The notes: generated from the sequence alone by a model not told the origin. 47,826 nucleotides of DNA from an uncultured Prevotellaceae bacterium (GCA_947306175.1 CAMZFV010000024.1:1-47826); one strand, 5' to 3'. Positions 16,409 to 26,551 are shown, numbered from the stretch's first letter. Made by a program: numbers and translations.

Positions 16409-18541
16409 CTATATATCCGTCATCTGCTTCTGAGACCTGAATATCATACGAAGAAATAGGCCAATAAATAATGCCATTGCAGAAGATTTATATAAATTAT
16501 TCATATCATTATTGCTGGCCCCTAATATTATAATTATATAACCTACAGCAAGAGATAAACCATAAGAGATAATTAGAAATTCAAAAGCTCGAAGTACTTT
16601 TGTCAAATTATTGTGTGCCGAGCATACCTGATCGATTAAATATAGAAAGAAAAATAAAACGACGAAAATAATAACAATAAATATATTAGTATTTAAAGAA
16701 CAAATGCTATTCCTAAATGTGGGAACACTTAATGTCAGCCAAGCTGTTATTATCGATGCAATCACTTTTGGGAAAAATAAGTGTAAGCTTTTGATGGGAT
16801 GAAAAGTGACATTCATAGCATATAGTTTGGGCCATTTAAATAAAGGGATAATAGTGGCTAGAGCAAGTACTATAAATGATACAAGTCCGATGATCCAATA
16901 TAAAATATAGCTCAAGCTCCAGCAATCATACGGAAGTTTAAATTTTCGACTTAATAACATAAATAGAAATAGAAAGAATGTGAATGTAGCAGCTACAACC
17001 CAAAATTTTTTTATAACAAAACGGTAATAAATGATATCTCTTTTTTTTTCATGTTTGTCAACGATATTTAACCACTGGCATATAGCAATGAATAATGACG
17101 ATATCAATAATAAAAAAGGTAAATATTTGACTGCAATTTGTGAAAACATCTTGACATTCTCCTTGAAGAAGAAAAGATTAACAAAAAAAGCAAGAATGAC
17201 AAGAATGAATAACAGATTACAATGTTTGAATAGATGTAAATGTAGAACATCATTAAAATCATATCTGTTTAAGAACCATCTAGAAGATTTTCCTCGACTC
17301 TTTTGCGCGAGTAGCATCATAGATTGTGCCACTTCTGATTTATCAAAAAACAAATGGAAACGTTCAATCAATGAAACTGAGTTACAAAAATTATAAGATT
17401 TATATGGGAAGTAAATTCTTCTCATCTCTTCCTCGGAGTTGGAAAACCACGAGTTCCAACAAGTAGAAGTCATACGTTCGCCAAACATAGAGCATATTTC
17501 AGTGCACCATCGTCCCCATTGCGTTTTGCCAGCTCTACTAAAATCATCTGGGAAATCTGGTTCAAAGTAATCTTCAGACAAAGGATTTCTAATATCATTT
17601 GCCCATTGCTCTTCAGCTTCGAAGAGTTCTTTAGCATAAAGATGAATAATTCTGTCCTTTTCTGTTTTTATTAGTTTGTTTTTTTCAGTTGTTGGTTCAT
17701 TCAATTGCTTAATCTTGGATCTATTCTCTTTATATACTTTAATTGCCTTAAAGGTGATATCGCGATAGTAATAATACTCACACTTGTGCATAAGGGCAGA
17801 AAAGTAGTAGTTTGACATAAGTCCTGAATACATTTGATCATATTTTGGACTTACCTGAAATAGATCAGAATGGTTCAAATCAAACATGAAGTCAAGCAGT
17901 AGTTTGCGCAGGAATTTATCTATAAGATCATCTTTACCCTTACTTTGTAGATTGATATTGCCATCATTATCATACAAGTCCATCAACCATAGTGTTGAGT
18001 AGGAAATAGCATCCGAATCGAGATTGTGGCCAGATAACTCTTTTTCAATCAATTGATCGAGAAATCTGTTACCAGTTAGAATATGATCAGACACTTCACT
18101 CTCATATTTCTCATATATTTGTGGGAAACTCGCAATATAAGATTTTTTGATGGTTTCAGTCAATTCGTTGGTCCGAAAGCCAGTGAAGGGCAGTTCTAAT
18201 ATGACTTCCTCAATGTGGACAATGTTATGGCTCTGTTTGTATTGCTCATCACTACCGCTTGGATGGGCTGAATACAGTTGACGCTTGATGTCGTCGATGC
18301 TAAAGCCGTAAACAGGATTTGGATTGTCTTTATTAGCATCTGAGCAGCGATAGATGCAGTAGTGCATCTTGAAACGCACTGCATTGTCGGTGATTGTCAT
18401 GCTGATAGGATACTTTGGCGAAGGTGTGTTATCTGATGCTAATCCCTCATAAACAGATAACTCGGTATAGTCAAAGATGGTTACCCCAGCAACCATATCT
18501 GACAGATTTTGGTTTAATTTGAAAAAGCGTCCGTAATTCAT
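16409..18541 (-). CDS. 710-aa multi-pass membrane protein, last gene of the ten-gene operon
   Basis: I do not recognise a family. The first 430 residues are soluble (MNYGRFFKLNQNLSDMVAGV, rich in charged and aromatic residues, with ELPFTGFRTNE and WGRWCTEICSMFGERM). The C-terminal 270 residues hold about eight hydrophobic helices, beginning LLFILVILAFFVNLFFFK. The start overlaps the stop of the receiver-domain gene by four bases (ATGA at 18541-18538). As the terminal membrane component of a sensor/receiver cassette it may be the effector, such as a channel or exporter; this is inference from context. A run of nine A residues in the coding strand near 17049-17041 is a possible slippage site. 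Base composition is AT-rich. Confidence 0.65.
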   Translation of the reverse strand: MNYGRFFKLNQNLSDMVAGVTIFDYTELSVYEGLASDNTPSPKYPISMTITDNAVRFKMHYCIYRCSDANKDNPNPVYGFSIDDIKRQLYSAHPSGSDEQYKQSHNIVHIEEVILELPFTGFRTNELTETIKKSYIASFPQIYEKYESEVSDHILTGNRFLDQLIEKELSGHNLDSDAISYSTLWLMDLYDNDGNINLQSKGKDDLIDKFLRKLLLDFMFDLNHSDLFQVSPKYDQMYSGLMSNYYFSALMHKCEYYYYRDITFKAIKVYKENRSKIKQLNEPTTEKNKLIKTEKDRIIHLYAKELFEAEEQWANDIRNPLSEDYFEPDFPDDFSRAGKTQWGRWCTEICSMFGERMTSTCWNSWFSNSEEEMRRIYFPYKSYNFCNSVSLIERFHLFFDKSEVAQSMMLLAQKSRGKSSRWFLNRYDFNDVLHLHLFKHCNLLFILVILAFFVNLFFFKENVKMFSQIAVKYLPFLLLISSLFIAICQWLNIVDKHEKKRDIIYYRFVIKKFWVVAATFTFFLFLFMLLSRKFKLPYDCWSLSYILYWIIGLVSFIVLALATIIPLFKWPKLYAMNVTFHPIKSLHLFFPKVIASIITAWLTLSVPTFRNSICSLNTNIFIVIIFVVLFFFLYLIDQVCSAHNNLTKVLRAFEFLIISYGLSLAVGYIIIILGASNNDMNNLYKSSAMALFIGLFLRMIFRSQKQMTDI

Positions 18542-20589
18542 CGCTGCTGTGATTTTAACCCTAAAATGAAAGATTCGATATGCTCACACTCATTCTGGAA
18601 AATATCGGTTATTTGACCATCCTTGGAGTCCATGATATTGTCTTTGCGTATGACTTCTTTGAACTGCGCTTTGAAGTATAGATACTCCTCCCACATCTCA
18701 TCCCATTGACGGATTGTGCCAAATGCAGCGATGTGCACCAAGTTAGTCAAGTGTTCCAGCAGTCCGCTCAGGTGTTGATTTTTGAAGCAGTAATGTGATA
18801 TTAGCACAGATCCTTTAATGTTGAATATGGCTTGTGGAGTTTGGTTGTAGTTGTAAGGGATTTCCAAGTCATCCGTCATCCTGCGATAGTGGTATTGTAG
18901 GCTAAGCACCTTATCATAATTAATACTGGCTTTTTTCCTTACTGAATCCTTCATTTTGTCAGTCTTGTTATTGGGCTTAAAAATCTTTGCGACCCGTTCC
19001 AAAATTTTGTCCGCAGACAAACGATAAATGCCGCATCCGTCTATGCGCTTATTCATCATGTGAAGAAGGTTATATGTGAACAATTGAGGCGTGTTGGTCG
19101 GGCATGCGCCAGTGTTGATGTGCCAATAGTGTTCACTTCGGTTCAACCCCTGAGCCAACAGCCTCTCGTTGACCGCTGTAGAGTAAGCCGAAATAAAGAC
19201 GAAAAATAGTTTTCGATTAGATCCAATTTTAAATTCATTATTATGTATTTCACGTTGAATATTATCTAATGACTCTTTGATATCGTCTTTAGTTATTCTG
19301 TCTTCTGTTATGCCGATATCATCAAGAATAAATGACACTAATTCTTGATTATCAGTCTCTTGAGGTGCTGATTCTTTTGATATCAAGTCTTTAAGAGCGT
19401 TCGCTTTTTCCTCGTTCGATAAGTAATCATTACGGTAGCAAAATCTATCGAACTGATCCTTGACGATTTCAGAATGCTTGATCTCTTCCAATAGCTCATA
19501 GCCATATTTGCGCTGTCCATCTTTTAGGTCAAGAAGATAATCCAAGAGAATGATGTCATACTTCTTTGCCTTAAGTGCTAGAATGGCATCGTCATATTTT
19601 TGAACGCAATCAATGACAATTTTTGTCTTGTCGTCAATACATCCTCCTGATTCTGATTCTTTTAGTTTTCCTTCCTCCTTTTGTTCAAAAAGCCGATATT
19701 GTATCCAATTCTTCTCCTTTGGGAATTCTAGTGTTTTGTCGATTAAGCGCATGATGATAGACAACTTGCAGTTTTTCTTCATAACGCCATTTTCTTTTTC
19801 GATAGCTTTGTCATCAACAAGCAGCAAACGAAACCGCCAGGGCCAATCCTTCTCTTCTTTGTTTTCTTCTTTTCCTTTTTTGCCATCTTTTACCTCCTTT
19901 TTCTTGGCTTTCAAGTCCTTGAATTCCTTGTCAATCAATCCTTTGATTGCAGTCTCGGAATGAAAAATAAAAGGAGCCACACCAGTAGCATGATGATTAC
20001 CACTAAGGTATGATTGCTGTAACACTCTTGCGTTCACATCAGCAAATTCTTTTGCAACTTCTGTATCATATAATCCGCTCAGATAATTATCATAGATTTC
20101 ATCTACAGCTTTAGTGAAAAGATGGTAAAACCCATTCTTCGATTCATCAAATTTTACCATAGGAACATAGTGATTCCAGATACTACTATCCATAATTTGG
20201 TAATATCTAGGTACCGAACGATGTAATTTCTTGTTATCGCTTAAAATACCTGTCAAATCAATGTGTATGATAGGAGTTTTAGTGATACTGTCAATAAATG
20301 CATCTTGACCATAAGAGTTAATGCTCTGAAGAAGATTTTTATTGATGATATCATTCAATGGATATACTATGATTTGTGCCTTAAACACATCGTCATCGTT
20401 TGTTGCTGTGGCTAATGATTCATCGCGAGCCCATTTTGAAATTTCTTGTGGGCTATTGCTTAATATTCGAGACAAAAACTCATGAAACTCATGAAACTCA
20501 TGATTATTAGAAGATTCAATATGGTAAGAATACTCTGAACTACTCTTTCCATCTCTTTTCAAGAGAAAAGTTGCTTTAATATAATTCAT
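18538..20589 (-). CDS. Atypical response-regulator-like protein with split receiver domain
   Basis: A 683-aa soluble protein. The N-terminal 245 residues are unassigned and end in a Lys/Glu-rich linker. A receiver-like core follows: beta1 with RLLLVDDKAIEK (acid pair near 256), beta3 with the likely phospho-Asp in YDIILLDYLLDLKDG (near 350), and beta4 with VFISAYSTAVNERLLAQG (near 465-480). The gaps between these strands (about 90 and 115 residues) are much longer than in ordinary receivers, so it carries large insertions. A Cys motif, NTGACPTNTPQLF, follows near 488-500. No DNA-binding domain is recognisable. Three tandem copies of a 9-bp unit (20476-20502) encode the HEF repeats near the N-terminus. 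It is the likely partner of the 1305-aa kinase-like protein. Confidence 0.65.
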   Translation of the reverse strand: MNYIKATFLLKRDGKSSSEYSYHIESSNNHEFHEFHEFLSRILSNSPQEISKWARDESLATATNDDDVFKAQIIVYPLNDIINKNLLQSINSYGQDAFIDSITKTPIIHIDLTGILSDNKKLHRSVPRYYQIMDSSIWNHYVPMVKFDESKNGFYHLFTKAVDEIYDNYLSGLYDTEVAKEFADVNARVLQQSYLSGNHHATGVAPFIFHSETAIKGLIDKEFKDLKAKKKEVKDGKKGKEENKEEKDWPWRFRLLLVDDKAIEKENGVMKKNCKLSIIMRLIDKTLEFPKEKNWIQYRLFEQKEEGKLKESESGGCIDDKTKIVIDCVQKYDDAILALKAKKYDIILLDYLLDLKDGQRKYGYELLEEIKHSEIVKDQFDRFCYRNDYLSNEEKANALKDLISKESAPQETDNQELVSFILDDIGITEDRITKDDIKESLDNIQREIHNNEFKIGSNRKLFFVFISAYSTAVNERLLAQGLNRSEHYWHINTGACPTNTPQLFTYNLLHMMNKRIDGCGIYRLSADKILERVAKIFKPNNKTDKMKDSVRKKASINYDKVLSLQYHYRRMTDDLEIPYNYNQTPQAIFNIKGSVLISHYCFKNQHLSGLLEHLTNLVHIAAFGTIRQWDEMWEEYLYFKAQFKEVIRKDNIMDSKDGQITDIFQNECEHIESFILGLKSQQR

Positions 20590-20628
20590 TTGATACAGAC
20601 TCTCGTGTTAAGAAATAATAATTTATAA

Positions 20629-21750
20629 TTATACTATCATTAGATCTCTTATTTCCTTATTTAGATGACCAATGAATGATAGTTTAAACTTATCTATGTA
20701 TTGAATCGTCATGCCGCCAGGGTTACTGAGCACTAGAGCATCCACATATATATCTTTGAATCGCTCCTTATCAAGTTGATACAACTTTTTAGTTGCGTCT
20801 AATAATTGATCACTTTTATGATACTTGAAAAAGTCATACGCATCACGAAGCAGTTTTCTTTTACGAGCTTCCATGACCATCTTTTCAACATAAGACTTGA
20901 CTTCTTCTGGGCTGCTATTATTTGGAACCCTTTTGATAAATCTACCTATTTCATCAATGTTATCATGCTGAAACAATGCGACGTGCCTTGCTGCATTTTT
21001 CGCTGTATCATCGATAATAACTTCAAAAGGAGTGTGATTCTTTATGTCATCATCATGAAGAATCAAATATAGTTCAGTTGCATCATTATTATCTAATTTA
21101 TCACTTAGAAATTGATCTGTGAGAGCTTCCACCCATTGATATTTTCTGTCTTGTTGAGGACTATGGAATTGAAGTGGCCAAACAGCATATACCTTTACAC
21201 TGTCATTTGCAGGATTCAATTCATAATATGAGAAACGATAATACAACCAGGGTGACTTCCCATCATCTTCTACACCAAGATTAAATGGTCTTTGATAAGT
21301 ATCTGTTTTTAGTGCATTACAGAGATCAAGACTATCTGTATTGCTTAATTGTGAAGTATCATCTATACTTTTATTATAATCCATATATAGTTCCTTTAGT
21401 TTACGTTGCTCTTCTAACGGGAGCCGGAACTCAGGATTATTAGTAATAAATCCAATCCAGTTAAAATCAGTCGTTGAAAAACTATGTTCTAGACTGTTAT
21501 TACTGATGAATCTTTTCAGTTCATCTTTATGTGAGACAAGAAATTCAACTAAAGCTTGCTTTTTTTCGTTAATGAAATAATTGTCAGTCAATAAAGATTT
21601 GAGATATTCTTTGTTTTGTTTAATATCGTCCCAAAAGAAGTTAGCTAAACTCTTGCTTGTAAAAGTCTTTCGTGTACAATTACTAAAAAGACAATTCTGA
21701 TGAAGTGGACCGATAAAACGTGTAGAAAACACAATAACAGTTTTACTCAT
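20629..21750 (-). CDS. 373-aa protein of unknown function in signalling operon
   Basis: Not recognised. It begins MSKTVIVFSTRFIGPLHQNC, a hydrophobic beta strand as in a Rossmann-type or esterase-like fold, followed by helical segments. A later stretch, LYLILHDDDI and FEVIIDDTAKNAARHVALFQ, suggests a second alpha/beta unit. No membrane helix, signal peptide or clear catalytic motif is visible. Its start overlaps the end of the kinase-like gene by eight bases, so the two are translationally coupled and their products probably interact. A 39-nt gap separates it from the receiver-domain gene. Confidence 0.55.
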   Translation of the reverse strand: MSKTVIVFSTRFIGPLHQNCLFSNCTRKTFTSKSLANFFWDDIKQNKEYLKSLLTDNYFINEKKQALVEFLVSHKDELKRFISNNSLEHSFSTTDFNWIGFITNNPEFRLPLEEQRKLKELYMDYNKSIDDTSQLSNTDSLDLCNALKTDTYQRPFNLGVEDDGKSPWLYYRFSYYELNPANDSVKVYAVWPLQFHSPQQDRKYQWVEALTDQFLSDKLDNNDATELYLILHDDDIKNHTPFEVIIDDTAKNAARHVALFQHDNIDEIGRFIKRVPNNSSPEEVKSYVEKMVMEARKRKLLRDAYDFFKYHKSDQLLDATKKLYQLDKERFKDIYVDALVLSNPGGMTIQYIDKFKLSFIGHLNKEIRDLMIV

Positions 21751-24700
21751 AGCGGGCGGAATCTAAAAGTTCAACAATAGAGTATTTGCAATCAAGCACA
21801 GCATGCTCAAGAGCTGAATAGGGGATAAAAGGAAGGTGCTGAGGCATATCCTCTTCGCTGGGTTTTGACCTGCCGGAATGGATTGTCATACCAGGCAGGA
21901 AATAGTGCTGCTTATTATTCTTCTCATCCTTGAAAGGAATCTCTTGAGCCGTGGCATCAATGATAAAATGTTCATAAAAATCTTTCGTGAGATTCTCCTT
22001 TGCTTCTAAGTCATTCTTAATTTTAAAGGCATTATATAATTTATCCAATAATCCTTGATGAATGGATAAGGAGTGGAAATGCATCCAATCTGTTTGATAT
22101 TGAGAATCATTTTCGATTCTTAGCCGTATCTCATCGCTATCCCACCTTAATGTGGCATATCTTACGCATTGGGAAAAGGCTTGCTTTTCGGGATCAATCA
22201 TTATGCCATATAGATTAAATCGTTCAGAATCGTCTGTGGCGGGGATGATTGAGAAAACGTGAAGATTCTTGCTTTTATATGTTGCTCCTAAATGATTCTT
22301 AGCATCTACATTAACCATATCTAAAACCTCGGGTCGTTCTAATTTCTTGTTTATTATTAACATCTCCAAATGTTCAGGAAGTGAACAATTGTACTTGATT
22401 TCATATATGTCCTCTTCACTAAGAATATCCTCATTTTTAGATATTAGAGAGCCCTTAGCTGCATCTAAATTCTCCAAATACTTTCCCCAAAAAAGTCCAG
22501 GGACAATAAAGTCAGATTCATCTAAACCAGTGACCTTAGAGAAAATACGTTCATCAAAAATAGCAACTTGTTGTTTCATCACGTGTAGGTGCTTATAGAA
22601 CCATAGTTTTGTCTTTGACTCATTACGAACGAGACGATCTGTTGAGTTATCACCAGTAATTCCTTCTGAAAAAGCGTATTGTTTGTTGTCACTTAATACA
22701 TATTTCTTGAACTCTGCTCTTTCTTCTAAGTGCTTAATATACCGATATTTGATATTGTCATCTTCAGTATTGAGATCAAAAGTGAGTTCCTCTGGAGTTA
22801 ATAGGTTCTCAATCTTTTTCTTGTACTCTTCTTGATCATCAAGGGTAGATGCTTTGGTATCTTCTTCTTTTAAAGATTTCTTTTCGTTATCATATTGTAA
22901 TTTGGCTGTGTCATCGTCGATAAGTACCTTTTCCTTTCCATCCCAACCTGATAGGTGCTTATATAAACGTAGATATAGTTCCTCTGTTTCCTTCTTTACT
23001 TCTTCAGTTCTATTCTTGATGTCGTTTTTATTATTCTCATTTTCTTCTGTATTAATTTTGATTCTGTTGATATGTATAACTGTATCAACTATTTTCGTAA
23101 GAATATCAGTATCATATGTTGTTAGTTCTGATAATTTAATGAATCGTTTGGAAGAGTAACGTCTAACTACTTTTTCTACTTTATCTTCATCACTTTGTGC
23201 TGTGTTGCCCTTTTCGTTATCATCGAAGATGATGAATTCATAATTCTTGTTATCTGAACCAAGATATTTATCTGGCGTCATAAAGAACCATCCATTACCC
23301 AAAGAAGCATTAAATACTGTTTCTTGACCAAATTTATGAGAAATGTATGCAACTTTCTTAGGACGCATTACGCAGAAAATGTATTGCAGATGAAAAATAT
23401 TGTCATTAGTCGCATCTTTGGATCTTCTAGCGTAAAGTACTGGAGGAATATCATTCCAATCATTGTGTGCCCATTTTTTTTCTCCTTCAATTACACAATT
23501 AAATATGTCAAAAGGGGATAACCTAGTATCATCGTCAATAGAACGCAACCAAGCGGCTGAAATTCTCATCTCCTTAATGCCTTTGTTTGTATGTTTCATT
23601 TCGCCATTGGCATCAATATAATCTTCAATTAGTGCCTTGCGTATTGATTTCAATGAATCGGATTTAATGTCCAGATTATCGGTTAACGTGATGAAATAGT
23701 AGTCGTCGGCAGATTCTACCTGATCAGTATAATTCTTAGATTTACTTGAGCCCCTATATCTTGACCTCCTTTTTGATATTGTTGGATCAAATATGCTTGG
23801 ATATCTATATTGCTCATTATATTCATCATTATTGTCTTTTTCGGAATATTCCCTGTCCTCGCAATAGAATCTTTTAAGAACATCTTTGAGTGATAATGAA
23901 TCATTATCTGCTTGATCATCATCCCTCAGACGTTTTTTCAATTCATCGTCAGGTCGTTCATTTTTCACATCTTCTTTTGTGAAAATATCCATAGTGAGTT
24001 CAAGTTTACCACGATCTTTCCAGTTGCCATGCTTTGCAGCATTTCTAATCACATTCTCAATGATTGAGAAGATGGCTTGTCGGCCAACGGTGCCGCCGGG
24101 TAGACTGAACTCGTACTGTCGCATCTGATACAGTTCGCCTTTTGCTATATTGACTTTATTGCTATAGAAATTCTCAGGAATTACTACCCGAATGGTGCCT
24201 GATTGATCTTTGTATTCAAGCTGCTCTACAGGTGAACCATCAAAAGTGGTCCTAAATTTTAAGACTATATCGCTAAGTGTTGAACTATCTTTTTTAGTGG
24301 GAGATGTCTGGCGTCCTAAACCTTCAGATCTGGCGATATTTCCCAAGAGAATATTGTCTGGTGTTAGATTTGTTTGTTTTGGATGGCGTTCATATCGCTT
24401 ATCGCAATTCAATTCATCAAAGATGAAATCTTTGAAATTAACTGACGAGTGATATGGTACGTCGTTTGTTGAAACAGTGGCGATATAATCTTGCCGTTCT
24501 TGCAGGTATGAGATAAAACGCCCTATTCCCACAAGAAAAGGTAGAGTTAGTGTATCAGCGACTAGCACATGATTCCTAAGTGTGTTCAGGTCTTCACTTT
24601 CAAGCAGGGTGGATAAAACGTGATCCCTCAGGATGTTGCTCACAGATCCTAAGTGCATTTTCAAGTATGACATTACATGGCTGCCCAAGTTGTGGCTCGT

Positions 24701-25660
24701 ATTGCGGGACATGATGGCAGCTTTTGCAGCTCTTACGGCTTCTTTTCTACTTGTTATAGCTATTTCATTTGCAATTTGATTAAGTGTATTATAGGTGATT
24801 TGCAATCCTAGAAACAATAAGTCATTTGCAATTGTTTCTAAATAAACATCATTGACGTTGTCTTTAATGAAATAAACAAAAATGGCGCCCAAACCTTCAT
24901 AACGAGAATAAATATTATCCTCATTTCCAGGATATCCTATCAAGGGAATGGATAGCAAATGTGAACGCTTTTCGTCTTTTTGTCTGGAATTCTCATTCAA
25001 GAAGTACCTGTTATAGAATTGGAATAGGGTATCATTTCGCATTTCACAGGTCGTCATCGGGCTTTTCCTTATTAACTCTCTGAACTCTTCATAAGAAAGA
25101 TGAAAAGACATATTCTTAAATTTTATGTCAGCTATTCCATATTGAATGCCTTTCCAACTATTAACATCTTTTTTATTGGAATCATCTTTGCGAGGTTCGT
25201 CATATAAACGGATGTATTTCTGGTTCTCTTCATCGTACTTGTTATCATAAACATATGTTGAGTGATAAAATGCAGGCGATTGAGGAAAACTGAAAAAATC
25301 GGATTTGTAAAAAAGACCTATCCCTTTTTCTTTTAAAATAGTTCTATATACATGGTCATATGATTCATCTAGCCCAGTAGTGAAAGCAGAGCTAGGATCA
25401 TAGACGGTGATAAAATCAGCTAGAGTCCCATTGTTCTGATAAATTGACGGCATTGCGGAGAAGTCAATAATCATTGATACATTTTTCCCCAAACGCTCTC
25501 GTAAGTAATCCAAAATCAGTTTGCTGCCAGAAAGTTTGAAACAACTTTCATCATCAACTGTATTGATTGCTTTGCTAAAGTTAATATTATCGGGGTTATA
25601 GATTGTGCGATCTCCTTTGATCTTCGTCTCGTAATTATTCAATATTTTAACAAGATCCAT
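21743..25660 (-). CDS. 1305-aa soluble histidine-kinase-like protein
   Basis: A very large cytosolic protein with no membrane helices. Residues 315-331 read MSRNTSHNLGSHVMSYL, which resembles a DHp phosphoacceptor helix with H321 (or H326). An HSP90-like ATPase domain follows: N-box IFSIIENVIRNAAKHGNW (near 530-545), a G1-like ITLTDNLDI (near 655) and a G2-like TNKGIKEMRISAAWL (near 690-705). The insertion between N-box and G1 is unusually long (over 100 residues) and rich in charged residues. The C-terminal 550 residues are unassigned. It starts 15 nt after the methyltransferase gene. It probably autophosphorylates and passes phosphate to the 683-aa receiver protein; this is inference from motifs and neighbourhood. 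Confidence 0.7.
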   Translation of the reverse strand: MDLVKILNNYETKIKGDRTIYNPDNINFSKAINTVDDESCFKLSGSKLILDYLRERLGKNVSMIIDFSAMPSIYQNNGTLADFITVYDPSSAFTTGLDESYDHVYRTILKEKGIGLFYKSDFFSFPQSPAFYHSTYVYDNKYDEENQKYIRLYDEPRKDDSNKKDVNSWKGIQYGIADIKFKNMSFHLSYEEFRELIRKSPMTTCEMRNDTLFQFYNRYFLNENSRQKDEKRSHLLSIPLIGYPGNEDNIYSRYEGLGAIFVYFIKDNVNDVYLETIANDLLFLGLQITYNTLNQIANEIAITSRKEAVRAAKAAIMSRNTSHNLGSHVMSYLKMHLGSVSNILRDHVLSTLLESEDLNTLRNHVLVADTLTLPFLVGIGRFISYLQERQDYIATVSTNDVPYHSSVNFKDFIFDELNCDKRYERHPKQTNLTPDNILLGNIARSEGLGRQTSPTKKDSSTLSDIVLKFRTTFDGSPVEQLEYKDQSGTIRVVIPENFYSNKVNIAKGELYQMRQYEFSLPGGTVGRQAIFSIIENVIRNAAKHGNWKDRGKLELTMDIFTKEDVKNERPDDELKKRLRDDDQADNDSLSLKDVLKRFYCEDREYSEKDNNDEYNEQYRYPSIFDPTISKRRSRYRGSSKSKNYTDQVESADDYYFITLTDNLDIKSDSLKSIRKALIEDYIDANGEMKHTNKGIKEMRISAAWLRSIDDDTRLSPFDIFNCVIEGEKKWAHNDWNDIPPVLYARRSKDATNDNIFHLQYIFCVMRPKKVAYISHKFGQETVFNASLGNGWFFMTPDKYLGSDNKNYEFIIFDDNEKGNTAQSDEDKVEKVVRRYSSKRFIKLSELTTYDTDILTKIVDTVIHINRIKINTEENENNKNDIKNRTEEVKKETEELYLRLYKHLSGWDGKEKVLIDDDTAKLQYDNEKKSLKEEDTKASTLDDQEEYKKKIENLLTPEELTFDLNTEDDNIKYRYIKHLEERAEFKKYVLSDNKQYAFSEGITGDNSTDRLVRNESKTKLWFYKHLHVMKQQVAIFDERIFSKVTGLDESDFIVPGLFWGKYLENLDAAKGSLISKNEDILSEEDIYEIKYNCSLPEHLEMLIINKKLERPEVLDMVNVDAKNHLGATYKSKNLHVFSIIPATDDSERFNLYGIMIDPEKQAFSQCVRYATLRWDSDEIRLRIENDSQYQTDWMHFHSLSIHQGLLDKLYNAFKIKNDLEAKENLTKDFYEHFIIDATAQEIPFKDEKNNKQHYFLPGMTIHSGRSKPSEEDMPQHLPFIPYSALEHAVLDCKYSIVELLDSARYE

Positions 25661-25675
25661 AGCCTGAAGAAAAAA

Positions 25676-26551
25676 TTAAAAACGGTTGATTTCTTTGTGT
25701 AACGCTATTCTGGTTTGCCAGTTCTCTTGAAGTTGGGAAAGGATCTGGCTCTTGCTGGAGGTGTTCTCGGTTGACGAGAACGGTTTCTTGCTTTTGGTGT
25801 ACATGCCTGATGTGTAGAATAGCATTGGCATCATTTTGGCAAAGTCTATCAGATATTGGCTGTCCAGGTTGCCATACAGCCCCTTGAGGAATGCCAATGT
25901 CGAGATTGGGGGTAATATATTGGTAAATTCCATTTCGCCAACCTTGAATTTCTCGTAATAGAACCTGACGTAGTCTGGCATATCTAAACCTGCACTCATC
26001 TGATTGAACAGGATTTTCCCATCAGTCTTCAGATGAGCAAAAGCAATTATGCTTTGGGAATAAAACTCATGCAAGCCATAATCACCGCCCCTTGCAAAGA
26101 GTGGGATGTGGTTGCTGTCTTTGGGATCATACAGGTGATAGGGTGGGGTTAGGACAATAAGATCAAAGCTGTTATGCTTAAACAGTGTTTTATCATAAAG
26201 GCCTTCCACAAGATTAATGTCCAGTTGGTTCAACAAAGCATTATATCTGGTACGCTCTATGGCGAGAGGGTTCTTATCCAAGCATACAACCGTTGCGTGT
26301 GGAAATTTCTTTTTGAGTAGAAGTCCCCAAAAGCCTGACCCACAACCCACGTCAAGAATCTTTACCTTCCTTTTACTTGTCAGGAAATCAGTGATTTCTT
26401 CTTGATAGAGTTGCCATGTCAATGGTTGCTCTTCATAGAGAATTGGAAAAATTTGTTGTATGTGACGACGCTCGTTGAACGCATCCACATGAAACTTCAG
26501 CCCTTCAAATTCCGGTAAAGGATTATTGTAATCAATTCTCTTGGAGGACAT
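25676..26551 (-). CDS. SAM-dependent methyltransferase with TPPY motif
   Basis: A 291-aa class I methyltransferase. The SAM-binding motif I is KILDVGCGSGFWGLLL (near 76-90), followed by an acidic loop VVCLDKNPLAIERTRYNALL (motif II), and the catalytic-type motif LIVLTPPYHLYD. An (N/D/S/T)PPY motif occurs in enzymes that methylate exocyclic or side-chain amino groups (adenine N6, guanine N2, Gln), so the substrate is probably a base or an amide. The start lies within the 3' end of the binding-protein gene (20-bp overlap). What it modifies in a transporter/kinase operon is an open question. Confidence 0.8.
   Translation of the reverse strand: MSSKRIDYNNPLPEFEGLKFHVDAFNERRHIQQIFPILYEEQPLTWQLYQEEITDFLTSKRKVKILDVGCGSGFWGLLLKKKFPHATVVCLDKNPLAIERTRYNALLNQLDINLVEGLYDKTLFKHNSFDLIVLTPPYHLYDPKDSNHIPLFARGGDYGLHEFYSQSIIAFAHLKTDGKILFNQMSAGLDMPDYVRFYYEKFKVGEMEFTNILPPISTLAFLKGLYGNLDSQYLIDFAKMMPMLFYTSGMYTKSKKPFSSTENTSSKSQILSQLQENWQTRIALHKEINRF

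Noticed and set aside
16268..16459. 63-aa frame at the edge of repeat copy B
   Set aside because: Most of it is the repeat's non-coding hairpin sequence; the matching part of copy A is not open in the same way.
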